A stretch of DNA of 14,067 nt from Deltaproteobacteria bacterium (GCA_030590185.1 JAUUZB010000012.1:1-14067); one strand, 5' to 3'; shown: positions 1-8,628, numbered from the stretch's first letter. Numbers and translations are program-made. Notes: generated by a model not told the origin, from the sequence alone.

Positions 1-1
1 C

Positions 2-3000
2 GACACCCTCGGCGGTGACACCGAAGTTTGCGACTGCGGTGATAGCCCCGAGCGCGTCCCCACCAACTGCCTCGGCCCCAACGCCAACCAGCCGGACGCG
101 ACCTGTCGCCCGGGGTGCGTGGCCCCGCGCTGCGGGGACGGGATCACCGATCCAGCCCTCGGCGAAGCCTGCGATGATGGCAACCTCGCCATGGGGGACG
201 GCTGTACCCCCGACTGCCTCTCCCGCGAGTTATGCGGCAACGGCTACGTGGATTTTCACGTGGGTGAGGACTGCGACGACGGGGACTGGCAGAGCCATGA
301 CGGGTGCGCGAACTGCGTGGCCGAGACGCCCGAGTGGTCCCTGTGGACTCCCACCGTGGGCCGGCCTACGGGCCGCGATTACCACGCCATGGCCTACGAC
401 AGCGCGCTGGGCAGCATGGTGCTCTTCGGAGGCGCGTCGGACGAAGGCTATCTCGACGACACCTGGGTGTGGGACGGCACGCGGTGGCGCGAGCAGCAAC
501 CCGCGACCCGGCCCCTGGCTCGCTACGCCCACGCCATGGCCTACGACGCTGGCCGGGGACGGGTGATCCTGTTCGGCGGTTCCACGGGGACCGAGTTGCG
601 CAACGACACCTGGGAGTGGGATGGATTGACCTGGGAGAAGAGGCGGACGGCCATCTCCCCGCCGTTGTGCAGCCATCCTACGCTGACCTACGACGCTGGC
701 CGCGGCCAGGTCGTGCTCTTCGGCGGTTGGGGGGCCGAGGGTGTCCTCGACCACACCTGGGTGTGGAACGGGACGACCTGGTCCGAGCGAAGCCCGGCGC
801 AGTCACCGCCGGCCCGGATGGAGGCCGCAGCGGCCTATGACCCCGTTCGGGGCCGGGTTGTGGTGTTCGGCGGAGCGTCGGCGTCTGCCCTGCTCAACGA
901 CACCTGGGAGTGGAACGGAGCGACCTGGACGCGGATCTACCCCGTCACCTCCCCGGCGTTTCGCCGCCGTCACGCCCTGACCTTCGACGCCGACCGCGGC
1001 CGGGTGGTGATGTACGGCGGTGAATCGAACGTGGAGTTGCTCGACGATACCTGGGAATGGACCGGATTGACCTGGACGCGGATCTTCCCCGCCACCTCTC
1101 CAGGTGGCCTGCGTCGGCCGACCCTGGCCTACGACGTGGAGCACCGCGAGGTGATCCTCTTCGGTGGCAGCAACGCCGACCAGTATTCAGGGGACACCTG
1201 GGCTTGGGATGGTGACGAGTGGACAGCGATGGGCTCACCCCCGTCGCCCTCGGCTCGTCACTACCACACCCTGGCCTACGACACGGCCCGGGAGCGCGTC
1301 GTGCTCTTCGGCGGCACGGTGGGCAGCGCCAACCGCAACGACACCTGGGAGTGGGACGGGGCGCGCTGGCTCGACGTGACGTCGTCGAGCTCCCCGGCCG
1401 TTCGTAAAGACCACGCCATGGCCTACGACGTGGCCCGAGGCACGGTGGTCCTCTTCGGCGGACGCGCGGCCGGCCTCAGCTTCGCCGACACCTGGGAATG
1501 GGACGGCGAACGTTGGACCGAGGCAATCCCAACGACCTCACCCCCAGCTCGCAGCTATCACGCCATGGCGTACGACTCGGTGCGCGAGCGAGTGGTGCTC
1601 TTCGCCGGCTGGGACGGCACCAACCTCGCCGACACCTGGGAGTGGGACGGGACAACCTGGACCAGGGTCTTCCCGGCGGCCTCCCCACCGGCCCGCATCC
1701 GGCACGCGTTGGCATTCGACGCGGGGCACGACGCGGTGGTCCTCTTTGGCGGTCAAGGCGCCACGGGGGGGTTGAGCGACACCTGGGAATGGAATGGGAC
1801 GACTTGGAGTGAGGGGACTCCGGCCAGCCCACCCCCGAGCAGGTCGTGGCATTCCCTCGCCTTCGACTCGGCCCGAGGAACCGTCGTCCTCTTCGGTGGC
1901 CTCGCCTCGACCCTTGGTGATGCCGCCGACACCTGGGAGTGGGACGGGACAACCTGGAGCCAGAAGAACCCGACACGCTTTCCAGGGGTGCGCCAGTCCC
2001 ACGCCATGGCCTACGACGCGACAGCGGGCGAGGTCCTCCTCTTTGGGGGCTGGAGCGGCAATGCTGACCTCGGTGACACCTGGGGGTGGGATGGGACCAC
2101 CTGGACGCCCCTGGTGGCGTCGGACTCGCCGCCCAGCCGGGTCTACGCCGCCCAGGCCTATGACGCGGCCCGGGGCAAGGTCGTCCTCTTTGGCGGCTTT
2201 GCCGGCGGCACCGCCCTCGGGGATACCTGGGAGTGGGATGGCGCGGGTTGGGCCGAGCTGAGCCCCAGCCCGCGCCCGGCCGCACGGATATTCCACGCCA
2301 TGGCCTACGACCCCGCCCGCGGGCGGACCCTGCTCTTTGGTGGCCGCGTCGGCAACACGCTGGTCTCCGACACCTGGACGTGGAGCGGCTCGGGCTGGAG
2401 CGCCCAGAGCCCCACCTCCCAACCCTCCAGCCGGGAGGGCCACAGATTGGCCTACGACGCCGCCCGGGATCGGGTCGTGCTCTTTGGCGGCCGCACGGCA
2501 AGCACGAGCCTCGCCGACACCTGGCTGTGGAACGGAACCGACTGGCTCCATCCGAGTCCCAACATCTCGCCCTCGGCCCGCTCCCACTACGCCATGGCCT
2601 TCGATACCGCGCGCGAGCGCCTCGTCCTGTTTGGCGGCGTTGGGACGGACGAGATGCTTGCTGACACCTGGGAGTGGAATGGCGCCGTTTGGGCACAACT
2701 GAGCCCGGCCACGGGTCCCGGCGCTCGTTCGTACCACAGCCTGGTTTATGATGGGTCGCGGCAGCGGGTCGTTCTCGTGGGCGGGTATTCCGGCAGCCTG
2801 GAGCTCGATGACACCTGGGAGTGGGATGGGGCCGAGTGGGTCGAGATCGCGACCGACCGATACCCCACCGCCCGGGACGGCCACAGCGCCGCCTACCACA
2901 CCGCCCTGGGGCGCACCGTGCTCTTCGGCGGTTGGGATTACTCCCTCCACCTCTTCAATGACACCTGGACCTTCCGTTTCGCAGCGGAGGTCCCGGACGA

Positions 3001-3445
3001 GACCTGTCTCGGCGCCGATACGGACGGCGATGGGCTGGTCGGCTGTGCGGATCCGGACTGCGTCGGCTATTGCTCGCCCATCTGCCCGGCGGGCGCGAGC
3101 TGTGATCTCGCCTGGCCGCGCTGTGGCGATGGTACGTGTCAGGCGGTGGAGAGCTGCCGCCTCTGCCCCATCGACTGCGGGGCTTGCCCATTGGTTTGCG
3201 GCAACGCTGCCTGTGAACCCGGGGAGCTGCCGATCGACTGCGCCGCCGACTGTGCGCCGTGCGGCAACGGCGTCAGGCAGTCCTTTGAGGAATGCGACGA
3301 CGGCAACCGCATCGACGGCGATGGCTGCGGCGCCTATTGCCAGGACGAGTGTGGCGACGGCGTGGTCGTTAGCCCCGAACAATGCGACGACGGCAACCGC
3401 GTCGATGGCGATGGATGCCAGGGGAATTGCCTGCTGGGGCCGTAG
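2..3445 (+). CDS. Secreted kelch-repeat protein with Myxococcus-type cysteine-rich repeats (5' end outside window)
   Basis: The frame is open from base 2, and residues before the GTG at 119 already look like this family (a PDATCRPGC segment leading into CGDG). The start therefore lies upstream of the window and 119 is not the real start. Visible order: Cys-rich lead-in; two CGxG...GExCDDG repeats (about 119-330; DUF4215/TIGR02232 type); 18 kelch-like blades (380-2980); a Cys-rich stretch; then two more CGxG...CDDGN repeats ending at the TAG at 3443-3445. Each blade reads roughly HAMAYD-x2-R-x2-VVLFGG, then DTWEW[DN]G-x2-W and P-x2-R. Kelch blades form beta-propellers and the Cys repeats are expected to be disulfide-bonded, so an exported surface or extracellular protein is inferred. 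No catalytic residues are recognisable. It is followed 94 nt later by a lipoprotein gene on the same strand. Family assignment is secure; the role is unknown. Confidence 0.9.
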   Translation, partial: DTLGGDTEVCDCGDSPERVPTNCLGPNANQPDATCRPGCVAPRCGDGITDPALGEACDDGNLAMGDGCTPDCLSRELCGNGYVDFHVGEDCDDGDWQSHDGCANCVAETPEWSLWTPTVGRPTGRDYHAMAYDSALGSMVLFGGASDEGYLDDTWVWDGTRWREQQPATRPLARYAHAMAYDAGRGRVILFGGSTGTELRNDTWEWDGLTWEKRRTAISPPLCSHPTLTYDAGRGQVVLFGGWGAEGVLDHTWVWNGTTWSERSPAQSPPARMEAAAAYDPVRGRVVVFGGASASALLNDTWEWNGATWTRIYPVTSPAFRRRHALTFDADRGRVVMYGGESNVELLDDTWEWTGLTWTRIFPATSPGGLRRPTLAYDVEHREVILFGGSNADQYSGDTWAWDGDEWTAMGSPPSPSARHYHTLAYDTARERVVLFGGTVGSANRNDTWEWDGARWLDVTSSSSPAVRKDHAMAYDVARGTVVLFGGRAAGLSFADTWEWDGERWTEAIPTTSPPARSYHAMAYDSVRERVVLFAGWDGTNLADTWEWDGTTWTRVFPAASPPARIRHALAFDAGHDAVVLFGGQGATGGLSDTWEWNGTTWSEGTPASPPPSRSWHSLAFDSARGTVVLFGGLASTLGDAADTWEWDGTTWSQKNPTRFPGVRQSHAMAYDATAGEVLLFGGWSGNADLGDTWGWDGTTWTPLVASDSPPSRVYAAQAYDAARGKVVLFGGFAGGTALGDTWEWDGAGWAELSPSPRPAARIFHAMAYDPARGRTLLFGGRVGNTLVSDTWTWSGSGWSAQSPTSQPSSREGHRLAYDAARDRVVLFGGRTASTSLADTWLWNGTDWLHPSPNISPSARSHYAMAFDTARERLVLFGGVGTDEMLADTWEWNGAVWAQLSPATGPGARSYHSLVYDGSRQRVVLVGGYSGSLELDDTWEWDGAEWVEIATDRYPTARDGHSAAYHTALGRTVLFGGWDYSLHLFNDTWTFRFAAEVPDETCLGADTDGDGLVGCADPDCVGYCSPICPAGASCDLAWPRCGDGTCQAVESCRLCPIDCGACPLVCGNAACEPGELPIDCAADCAPCGNGVRQSFEECDDGNRIDGDGCGAYCQDECGDGVVVSPEQCDDGNRVDGDGCQGNCLLGP
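380..2980 (+). repeat. 18 tandem kelch-like blade repeats (about 48-49 codons each)
   Basis: The coding sequence repeats with a period of about 144-150 nt. I count 18 units, each with the FGG core and a DTW-x-W signature. Variants are the core FAGW in unit 9, VGGY in unit 17 and MYGG in unit 5. The last unit ends DTWTF and lacks the NG-x2-W part. The array contains only one cysteine (end of unit 2), in contrast to the Cys-rich flanks. Eighteen blades could fold as three six-bladed propellers, but that partition is inference. Confidence 0.88.
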
Positions 3446-3454
3446 ACAAACCAT

Positions 3455-3470
3455 GCCAGCGGTCCGCGGG
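3455..3470. repeat. 16-bp intergenic repeat, copy 1
   Basis: GCCAGCGGTCCGCGGG, followed by one variable base and GG. It lies 9 nt after the stop of the kelch gene. The second copy is at 9854-9869, also outside the main genes. Confidence 0.45.
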
Positions 3471-3539
3471 CGGTGGGGAGACCCCAGCAGCGCTCCTCTT
3501 CGGTCGCGAATTGCCCGCCCTTGGGATACACTGACGGTG

Positions 3540-6500
3540 ATGCGCCTGCCGAGCATCCTACCCGCCCTGGCCGTGGTGTGCCTCGCACCCGGGTGCGGCG
3601 GGCTATTTTTCCTCGATCAAGCGAGCATTCCAGAGGACCCGGAAACCTGCGGAGAGTGCTCCCGGGATGGCTGTCCGGCGCGCTGCGCGTCGCTTTGCCC
3701 GACCAGCTGTCAGGCCGGCGGCGACTCCAACGGCACCGGGGCCGGCGGCACGGGCGGCGGCGACCTGGTCGGGGGCGACGCCTTCGGCCTCGGGGACGGG
3801 CTCTTCGCCGGTGACAACCCCTTGGGCGGCGACACCTGGACGCCGCCGGGCGATCTGGTGGGCGGCGACACCTGGGCCGGCGACCTCGACGGCGGCGACG
3901 TGCTCGGCGCGTACTGCAACGGCGTTTGGTGCGACCTCGACGAGGAGTGCGTCGGTGGGGTGGTCTGCCTGGACGAGTGTGAGTTCGACCGCTGCGCGTA
4001 CACCGGCGCCTGCTGCCCGGCGTCGAGCCCGGTCTGCGTGTACGACCGCTTCTGTCAGGAAGCCTGCCCCAGCCCGAGCGACGAGCGCTGCGGCGCCACC
4101 GGTGAGATCTGCTGCAACTCCACCGGCTCCATGACCTGCGGCAGCTCCCTGACCTGCGTGCTCGACTGTCTACCCGGGCAGGAGCTGTGCGGCACCGGCG
4201 AGGGCCCGAGCGGTGAGAGCACCTACGGCACCACCTGTTGTGGCCTGGGCCAGGTCTGCGTGTTCGACGAATGCCGCAGCCCCAGCAACTGCTGCGCCGG
4301 CTTCTCCGACTGCGCGCCGGACGAGTATTGCGAATATGTCCTCGACTGCCCGGGCTGCGACGTCAGCGGCGACTGCGACACCACCGGGTTGTGCATGTTG
4401 GACGAGGCGCCCCCGGACACCGCCGATTGTCAGGGCAACGCCACCGACCTGTTTGAGCCGGTGTACGAGTGGCACTGGGTCGGCGTCACCGAGGCCGGCT
4501 GCACCGCGGGCCAAACCTGCCCGGGCACCGACTGTACCGACTTCGGACTCTCCTCCTGTTACAAGAACCTGCTCACCTCGCCGGCGGTCGCCGACATGGA
4601 CCGGGTGGAGGAGGCCGAGCTGGTCTGGACCAGCCCGATCAGCGGCAAGACGATCACCTTCCCGCCCGGGCGCTACCCGGAGGTGGTATTCAAGGCCTAC
4701 GGCAACGGACTCCTGGACGACTCACGGATCGTCATCCTCGACGGCCGCACCGGCGAGACCAAGATGATCATCGCCGGGGACCGCGGCGGTTATGGCAACC
4801 CGGCCCTCGGCAACATCGACGACGACCCAAAACTCGAGCTGCTCAACCTCGAGAACACCGGCTTGATGGCCTACGACCCGTTCTACAACGACCCGCGTTA
4901 CGACGGCCCAGCGATCACCAATGAGCTCGACGCCGAGGCCCAATGGCAGGGGCTGTGGGGCAGCGCCCAGAACAGCGGCTACATGGGCTACAATTTCCAA
5001 GGCGGCTCAGCGGTGCTCACCGACCTGAACGGCGATGGCCGCACCGAAATCGTGGTAGCCGGCAACGTGCTCGACGGCCCCACCGGCCGGCACCTGGTCT
5101 TTGCCAACAACCTACCGACCGGCACCGGCGGCATGGGCGACCTCTCCAGCGGCACCAGCGCCCGCTGGTGGATCCCGGTAGTGGCCGACGTCGACCTCGA
5201 CGACGTCCCGGAGCTGATCATCGGTGACCGCGCCTACGAGGTGACGGTGGCCTGCACCTGCAACCCAGCCTGCGACACCACCGTTCAACACTGCATCACC
5301 GACGGCGCCGGCGGCTGCACCTGCGCGGCGGGTGCCGGCCAGAACCACTGGTGGGAGTGGACCCAGGATTGGGACAGCACGGCCATCGGCGGCGGCTACC
5401 CCGGGGTCGGCAACTTCGTGGACAACACCTCGCCCCCCTACGACGCCATGGCCACGGGCACCGACCGGGACTACCCGGAGGTGGTGGTGCTCTACAACGG
5501 CTCGCTGGCCTTTCTCAACGGCCTCGACGGCAGCGTCATCAACAACGGCTTCACCGACCTGAGCTTCACCCTGTTCGACGACTATGGCGGGCCTACCAAC
5601 ATCGCCGACTTCGACGGTGACGGTCGGGTCGAGGTGAGCTTCGCCGGCACCGGCTGCATGGTGGTGATCGACCCGGACTGCGTGGTGGAGGACAGCGACA
5701 GCAGCGGGGATTTCGGCGCGGGCGAGCGCGCCGCCCTGGCCACGGTGCCCGACTCCGGCTGCGCCGTCGATCCATCAACCTTCACCGGCTGCACGGTCGG
5801 CGTGCCGGCGGGCAACCAAAACCCGCTGCGCAACAACGTCGGCGTGCTGTGGATGAACGTCACCCAGGACGTCTCATCGGCGCGCACCGGCACCAGCGTC
5901 TTCGACTTTCAGGGGGACGGCAAGGCCGAGGTGCTCTACGGCGACGAGTGCTTCTTCCGCGTCTACGACGGCGAGACCGGCACGGTCGTGATGGAGCGGC
6001 CGAACTCGAGCCGCACCGCCACCGAGTACCCGATCGTCGTCGACGTGGACGGCGATGGCAACTCGGAGATTTTGGTGGCCGGCAACAACGACCAGTCCAG
6101 CAGCGCCCGCGATTGTTGCTACGGTTCATCGACCACCAACTGCCCGGCAGGCCGGCGCCCGAGCAGCCCCGGCCGTGTCTCCTATTGGCGCACATCGAAT
6201 CCCCTCGACGCGCAGTACTATGCGCTGCTCGATCTCTACGACTACAGCTTTTGCAGCTGCGGCCACCTGACGAGCCAGATCACCTGCGACCGTCGCTCCG
6301 GCTGCGCCTGGAACCTCAACACCGACAGCTGCGGGGTGTTCGCTTGCACGACGCCACCCCAGAGCAGCGACCAAACCGACTGCGACGCGACCACCGGCTG
6401 CGCCTGGAGCGCCGGCGCCTGCGGGGTGATGGATTGCGCGGGCCTGTCGGCCGACGAGACCGCCTGCCGCGACGCGGTGCCCTGCCTGTGGACCGGTAGC

Positions 6501-7193
6501 GCCTGCGAGGTCCGACCCGACCGGCCGGACGACCCGGCGGACATCTGCACCTCCGGCACCTGGGGGCTGTGGTCCTTGGGCGACCAGGAGGACCGCTGGG
6601 TCCAGACCCTGCCCCAGTGGCACCAGCACGGCTACCACGTCACCGAGGTCGACCTCGACGGCAACCCGGTGGCGGACTGGGGCGCGGGCAACAACAACTG
6701 GGACATCTATAATAACCTGCGCCAGAACGTTCAGGGTTACGCGCCGCTCAACGCGCCGGATCTCCAGATCTACTCGCTGACCGCGGGCATGGCCGAGTGC
6801 CCCACCATCCTGCTCTACGCGCGGGTGGTGAACCGCGGTCGGGCCGGCATCGCGGCAGGCGTACCGATCGTCTTCTATGTAGCGCCCGAGGCGGGGGGGC
6901 CCGGGATCCCCTTTGCCACCGTGCCGTTGCCCTACGCGCTGTTGCCCGGCCTCGGCGCCGACGTCTCGGCCGCCTTCAGTTGCAGCGTGATCACCATCGG
7001 CACCGACTGCGACGCGGTGGCCGACTGCTCGTGGATGGGCGCGAGCTGCGTCCCGACCGGCTCGCCTCCGGTCGATGGCTACGACTTCACCGTCATCGCC
7101 AACCCCGCCGACGGTATCGAGCCGGCCTTCGAATGCCACGACGACAACAACGAACGCTCGGTGCTCGAGGTCGAGTGTCCGTCGGGCGGGTGA
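3540..7193 (+). CDS. Large lipoprotein with FG-GAP/VCBS repeats, Cys-rich modules and a CARDB-like end
   Basis: The ATG at 3540 was chosen because it begins a lipoprotein signal (MRLPSILPALAVVCLAPGC, lipobox before Cys19); the frame upstream is open but antisense-like junk overlapping the kelch gene. GTG at 3537 is an alternative. Product is about 1217 residues. Order: signal; Cys-rich patch; Gly/Asp linker with repeated GGD (about 61-122); Cys-rich region (125-300); about seven FG-GAP-like strands with DxDxDG-type calcium motifs (near 350, 423, 493, 548, 688, 789, 833); three C-x5-C-x-W-x4/6-C modules (911-994); and an APDLQ...VNRG CARDB-like domain (1073-1197) holding a fourth such module. 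FG-GAP repeats typically form a beta-propeller. Lipid-anchored surface location is inferred. No Shine-Dalgarno is obvious, but TACACT at 3527-3532 fits a -10 element of a leaderless mRNA. Function unknown; possibly adhesion or binding. Confidence 0.88.
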   Translation: MRLPSILPALAVVCLAPGCGGLFFLDQASIPEDPETCGECSRDGCPARCASLCPTSCQAGGDSNGTGAGGTGGGDLVGGDAFGLGDGLFAGDNPLGGDTWTPPGDLVGGDTWAGDLDGGDVLGAYCNGVWCDLDEECVGGVVCLDECEFDRCAYTGACCPASSPVCVYDRFCQEACPSPSDERCGATGEICCNSTGSMTCGSSLTCVLDCLPGQELCGTGEGPSGESTYGTTCCGLGQVCVFDECRSPSNCCAGFSDCAPDEYCEYVLDCPGCDVSGDCDTTGLCMLDEAPPDTADCQGNATDLFEPVYEWHWVGVTEAGCTAGQTCPGTDCTDFGLSSCYKNLLTSPAVADMDRVEEAELVWTSPISGKTITFPPGRYPEVVFKAYGNGLLDDSRIVILDGRTGETKMIIAGDRGGYGNPALGNIDDDPKLELLNLENTGLMAYDPFYNDPRYDGPAITNELDAEAQWQGLWGSAQNSGYMGYNFQGGSAVLTDLNGDGRTEIVVAGNVLDGPTGRHLVFANNLPTGTGGMGDLSSGTSARWWIPVVADVDLDDVPELIIGDRAYEVTVACTCNPACDTTVQHCITDGAGGCTCAAGAGQNHWWEWTQDWDSTAIGGGYPGVGNFVDNTSPPYDAMATGTDRDYPEVVVLYNGSLAFLNGLDGSVINNGFTDLSFTLFDDYGGPTNIADFDGDGRVEVSFAGTGCMVVIDPDCVVEDSDSSGDFGAGERAALATVPDSGCAVDPSTFTGCTVGVPAGNQNPLRNNVGVLWMNVTQDVSSARTGTSVFDFQGDGKAEVLYGDECFFRVYDGETGTVVMERPNSSRTATEYPIVVDVDGDGNSEILVAGNNDQSSSARDCCYGSSTTNCPAGRRPSSPGRVSYWRTSNPLDAQYYALLDLYDYSFCSCGHLTSQITCDRRSGCAWNLNTDSCGVFACTTPPQSSDQTDCDATTGCAWSAGACGVMDCAGLSADETACRDAVPCLWTGSACEVRPDRPDDPADICTSGTWGLWSLGDQEDRWVQTLPQWHQHGYHVTEVDLDGNPVADWGAGNNNWDIYNNLRQNVQGYAPLNAPDLQIYSLTAGMAECPTILLYARVVNRGRAGIAAGVPIVFYVAPEAGGPGIPFATVPLPYALLPGLGADVSAAFSCSVITIGTDCDAVADCSWMGASCVPTGSPPVDGYDFTVIANPADGIEPAFECHDDNNERSVLEVECPSGG

Positions 7194-7244
7194 AAGAATG
7201 GGGACGGGTGCAGCTGATTTGGCGAGCAGAGCGAGATGGGTGAG

Positions 7245-8273
7245 ATGATGAACTGCCTGAGGGCCATCCTCATTGCCTCGCTATTGGCCGGTGGCTCGGC
7301 CTGCGGGCGAGGTGGTTTCGAAGCGATCGATGGCGGGGAAACGCCGGGCTGCCCCCTGGGTAGTGATGAGACTACCTCCGCCTGCCATACGGCCAGCAAC
7401 ATTCCTGACGATTGCTTTGCGGAGGAGCTGGGGGATTTGGATTTCTCCGGCGCCGGGTCCCCGGTCATCATCGACAGCGACAACGGCGAGATCCTGTCAC
7501 CGACGGGGGTGATCCGACCGGCGGGCACGAACGATTCCAACACCTCGACGATCTTCCAGGCGACCACCCAGGAGGATGGCAGCGGCCTCGGCGTGCTGTC
7601 CATGCGCAACTTCACGCTACCCGTCGGCGTCGAGGTGCAGGTCACCGGGGGCATCGCTTTTGCCATCGCCGCCACCGGGGACGTTCAGATCGACGGAACC
7701 CTCGACGTGGGCGCCCAGGGCGTCGACCCTGGGCCGGGCGGCTTCGCTGGCGGCGCTCCCGGATTCGCGGGCGAGGGCGCCTGTGGAGGGAGCCTGGGCC
7801 AGGGGACCAATATTTGTCCCGATCTCTGCGCCTCCGGCGGCGGCGGCGGCGGTCACGGCGGATTGGGGGGCGAGGGCGGAGCGGTGAACTATTCGGCGAA
7901 CCTGACCAACGGCCCGATCACCTACGGGGAAACGCCCGGCGGAGGTTTGTGCGGGTCGCCTTCCTTGATCCCCCTGATGGGCGGCCCGGGGGGCGCCGGC
8001 GGGGCCTTTGCAGAGGGCTACGCAAACAGCTTGCCAGGTCGCGGTGGTGCCGGCGGCGGCGCGATCCAAATCTCGGCGGCCTCCTCCATCCGGATTGGAG
8101 CCCAGGGCATCATCACGGCGGCGGGCCAAGGCGGCGCAGAGACGATCTCCGGCGGAGGGACCGGCGGAGGAGCCGGTGGCGCGATCTTGCTCGAGTCACC
8201 CTCGGTGCTGATCGACAGCTCGGCCATCCTCGCGGCCAACGGTGGAGGTGGAGGTGGCGGAGACTGCACCTGA
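7245..8273 (+). CDS. Glycine-rich lipoprotein, ended by an in-frame TGA that interrupts a longer frame
   Basis: The product begins MMNCLRAILIASLLAGGSAC, a lipoprotein-like signal with a possible lipobox before Cys. Starts at 7236, 7245 or 7248 are all possible; 7236 would put an acidic residue in the n-region, and no start has a good Shine-Dalgarno. The mature part has alternating strands such as VQVTGGIAFAIAATGDVQIDGTLDV and glycine-rich turns (SGGGGGGHGGLGGEGG, GGAGGGAIQISAA, GGGAGGAILLES). This pattern resembles a beta-helix-like glycine-rich family common in Myxococcota. The frame reaches ...GGGGGGGDCT and a TGA at 8271-8273 (342 residues), then continues open in the same frame to 8567 with matching composition. 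The gene lies about 50 nt after the FG-GAP lipoprotein and is probably co-transcribed. Function unknown. Confidence 0.75.
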   Translation: MMNCLRAILIASLLAGGSACGRGGFEAIDGGETPGCPLGSDETTSACHTASNIPDDCFAEELGDLDFSGAGSPVIIDSDNGEILSPTGVIRPAGTNDSNTSTIFQATTQEDGSGLGVLSMRNFTLPVGVEVQVTGGIAFAIAATGDVQIDGTLDVGAQGVDPGPGGFAGGAPGFAGEGACGGSLGQGTNICPDLCASGGGGGGHGGLGGEGGAVNYSANLTNGPITYGETPGGGLCGSPSLIPLMGGPGGAGGAFAEGYANSLPGRGGAGGGAIQISAASSIRIGAQGIITAAGQGGAETISGGGTGGGAGGAILLESPSVLIDSSAILAANGGGGGGGDCT

Positions 8274-8567
8274 GCGTCTACGGATGTTGGCCGGTCCGGC
8301 CAACGGGGCACAGCGGGTTTGGAACAGGCGGCGGGGGGCGTTGGTGAAGGTCTAGGGGGCGGCGACGGCGGACTCGGCGGTGCCGCTGAAAAGATCGATG
8401 GGGCAGTCGGCCACGAAACAAACGACAGCACCTCCCGCGATTCAGGGGGGGGCGGCGGCGCCGCCGGGCGCATCCGCATCAACTCCCTCTCCCTCCAGAA
8501 CGATGGTCTGCTGAGTCCGTCGGTGGCCGGTGGGGCGGCCAGCGTGGGCACGCTCTTGGTCCGCTAG
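8274..8567 (+). pseudogene. In-frame C-terminal continuation of the glycine-rich lipoprotein after the TGA
   Basis: After the TGA at 8271-8273 the same frame stays open for 97 codons to a TAG at 8565-8567. The sequence keeps the glycine-rich style (GLGGGDGGLGGAA, then GGGGGAAGRIRINSLSLQ), which is the kind of ending expected of this family. It therefore looks like the true C-terminus separated by a single stop, not a new gene: no convincing start or ribosome-binding site is seen. Explanations are a recent nonsense mutation, a sequencing or assembly error, or recoding of the TGA. Confidence 0.6.
8286..8304. repeat. Perfect 9-bp inverted repeat with 1-nt centre, 12 nt after the TGA
   Basis: GTTGGCCGG-T-CCGGCCAAC. 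As RNA it would form a 7-bp GC-rich stem with a GGUCC loop whose first G is the 20th base after the UGA. There is no T-tract, so it is not a typical intrinsic terminator. It lies in the degenerate-looking stretch between the two glycine-rich parts of the interrupted lipoprotein gene. Confidence 0.75.
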
Positions 8568-8628
8568 ACGCTGCGGGGGGGCGCTGGTGATTTCCAACCG
8601 ACGACCAGACCCCGTTGATGGCTAGGGT
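8568..8628. other. Short gap between convergent genes, nothing recognised
   Basis: These 61 nt separate the end of the glycine-rich frame (+) from the end of the DUF1016 gene (-). I see no hairpin with a T-tract on either strand. Confidence 0.5.

Noticed and set aside
3431..3490. 9-bp inverted repeat CTGCTGGGG / CCCCAGCAG around the kelch stop, considered as a terminator
   Set aside because: The arms are 42 nt apart, one lies within the coding end, and no T-tract follows; such pairs are expected by chance in GC-rich DNA.
2748..3539. Upstream extension of the FG-GAP lipoprotein frame into the kelch gene
   Set aside because: The extension is an out-of-frame reading of kelch and Cys-repeat DNA, and the lipoprotein signal begins at 3540.
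1538..3556. Very long open frame (672 codons) on the minus strand opposite the kelch repeats
   Set aside because: Its periodic GVVxxGV/IPLPGV content is the antisense mirror of the kelch blades; GC-rich third positions keep such frames open. The sense frame has clear domains.
6126..7139. 337-codon minus-strand frame opposite the FG-GAP lipoprotein
   Set aside because: No recognisable domain, low-complexity Val/Gly/Arg composition, and fully opposite well-supported domains.
7412..8347. Second plus-strand frame overlapping the glycine-rich lipoprotein, considered as evidence of a frameshift
   Set aside because: It is Arg-rich out-of-frame reading of glycine codons; the matching C-terminal sequence continues in the original frame, so a stop, not a frameshift, is the break.
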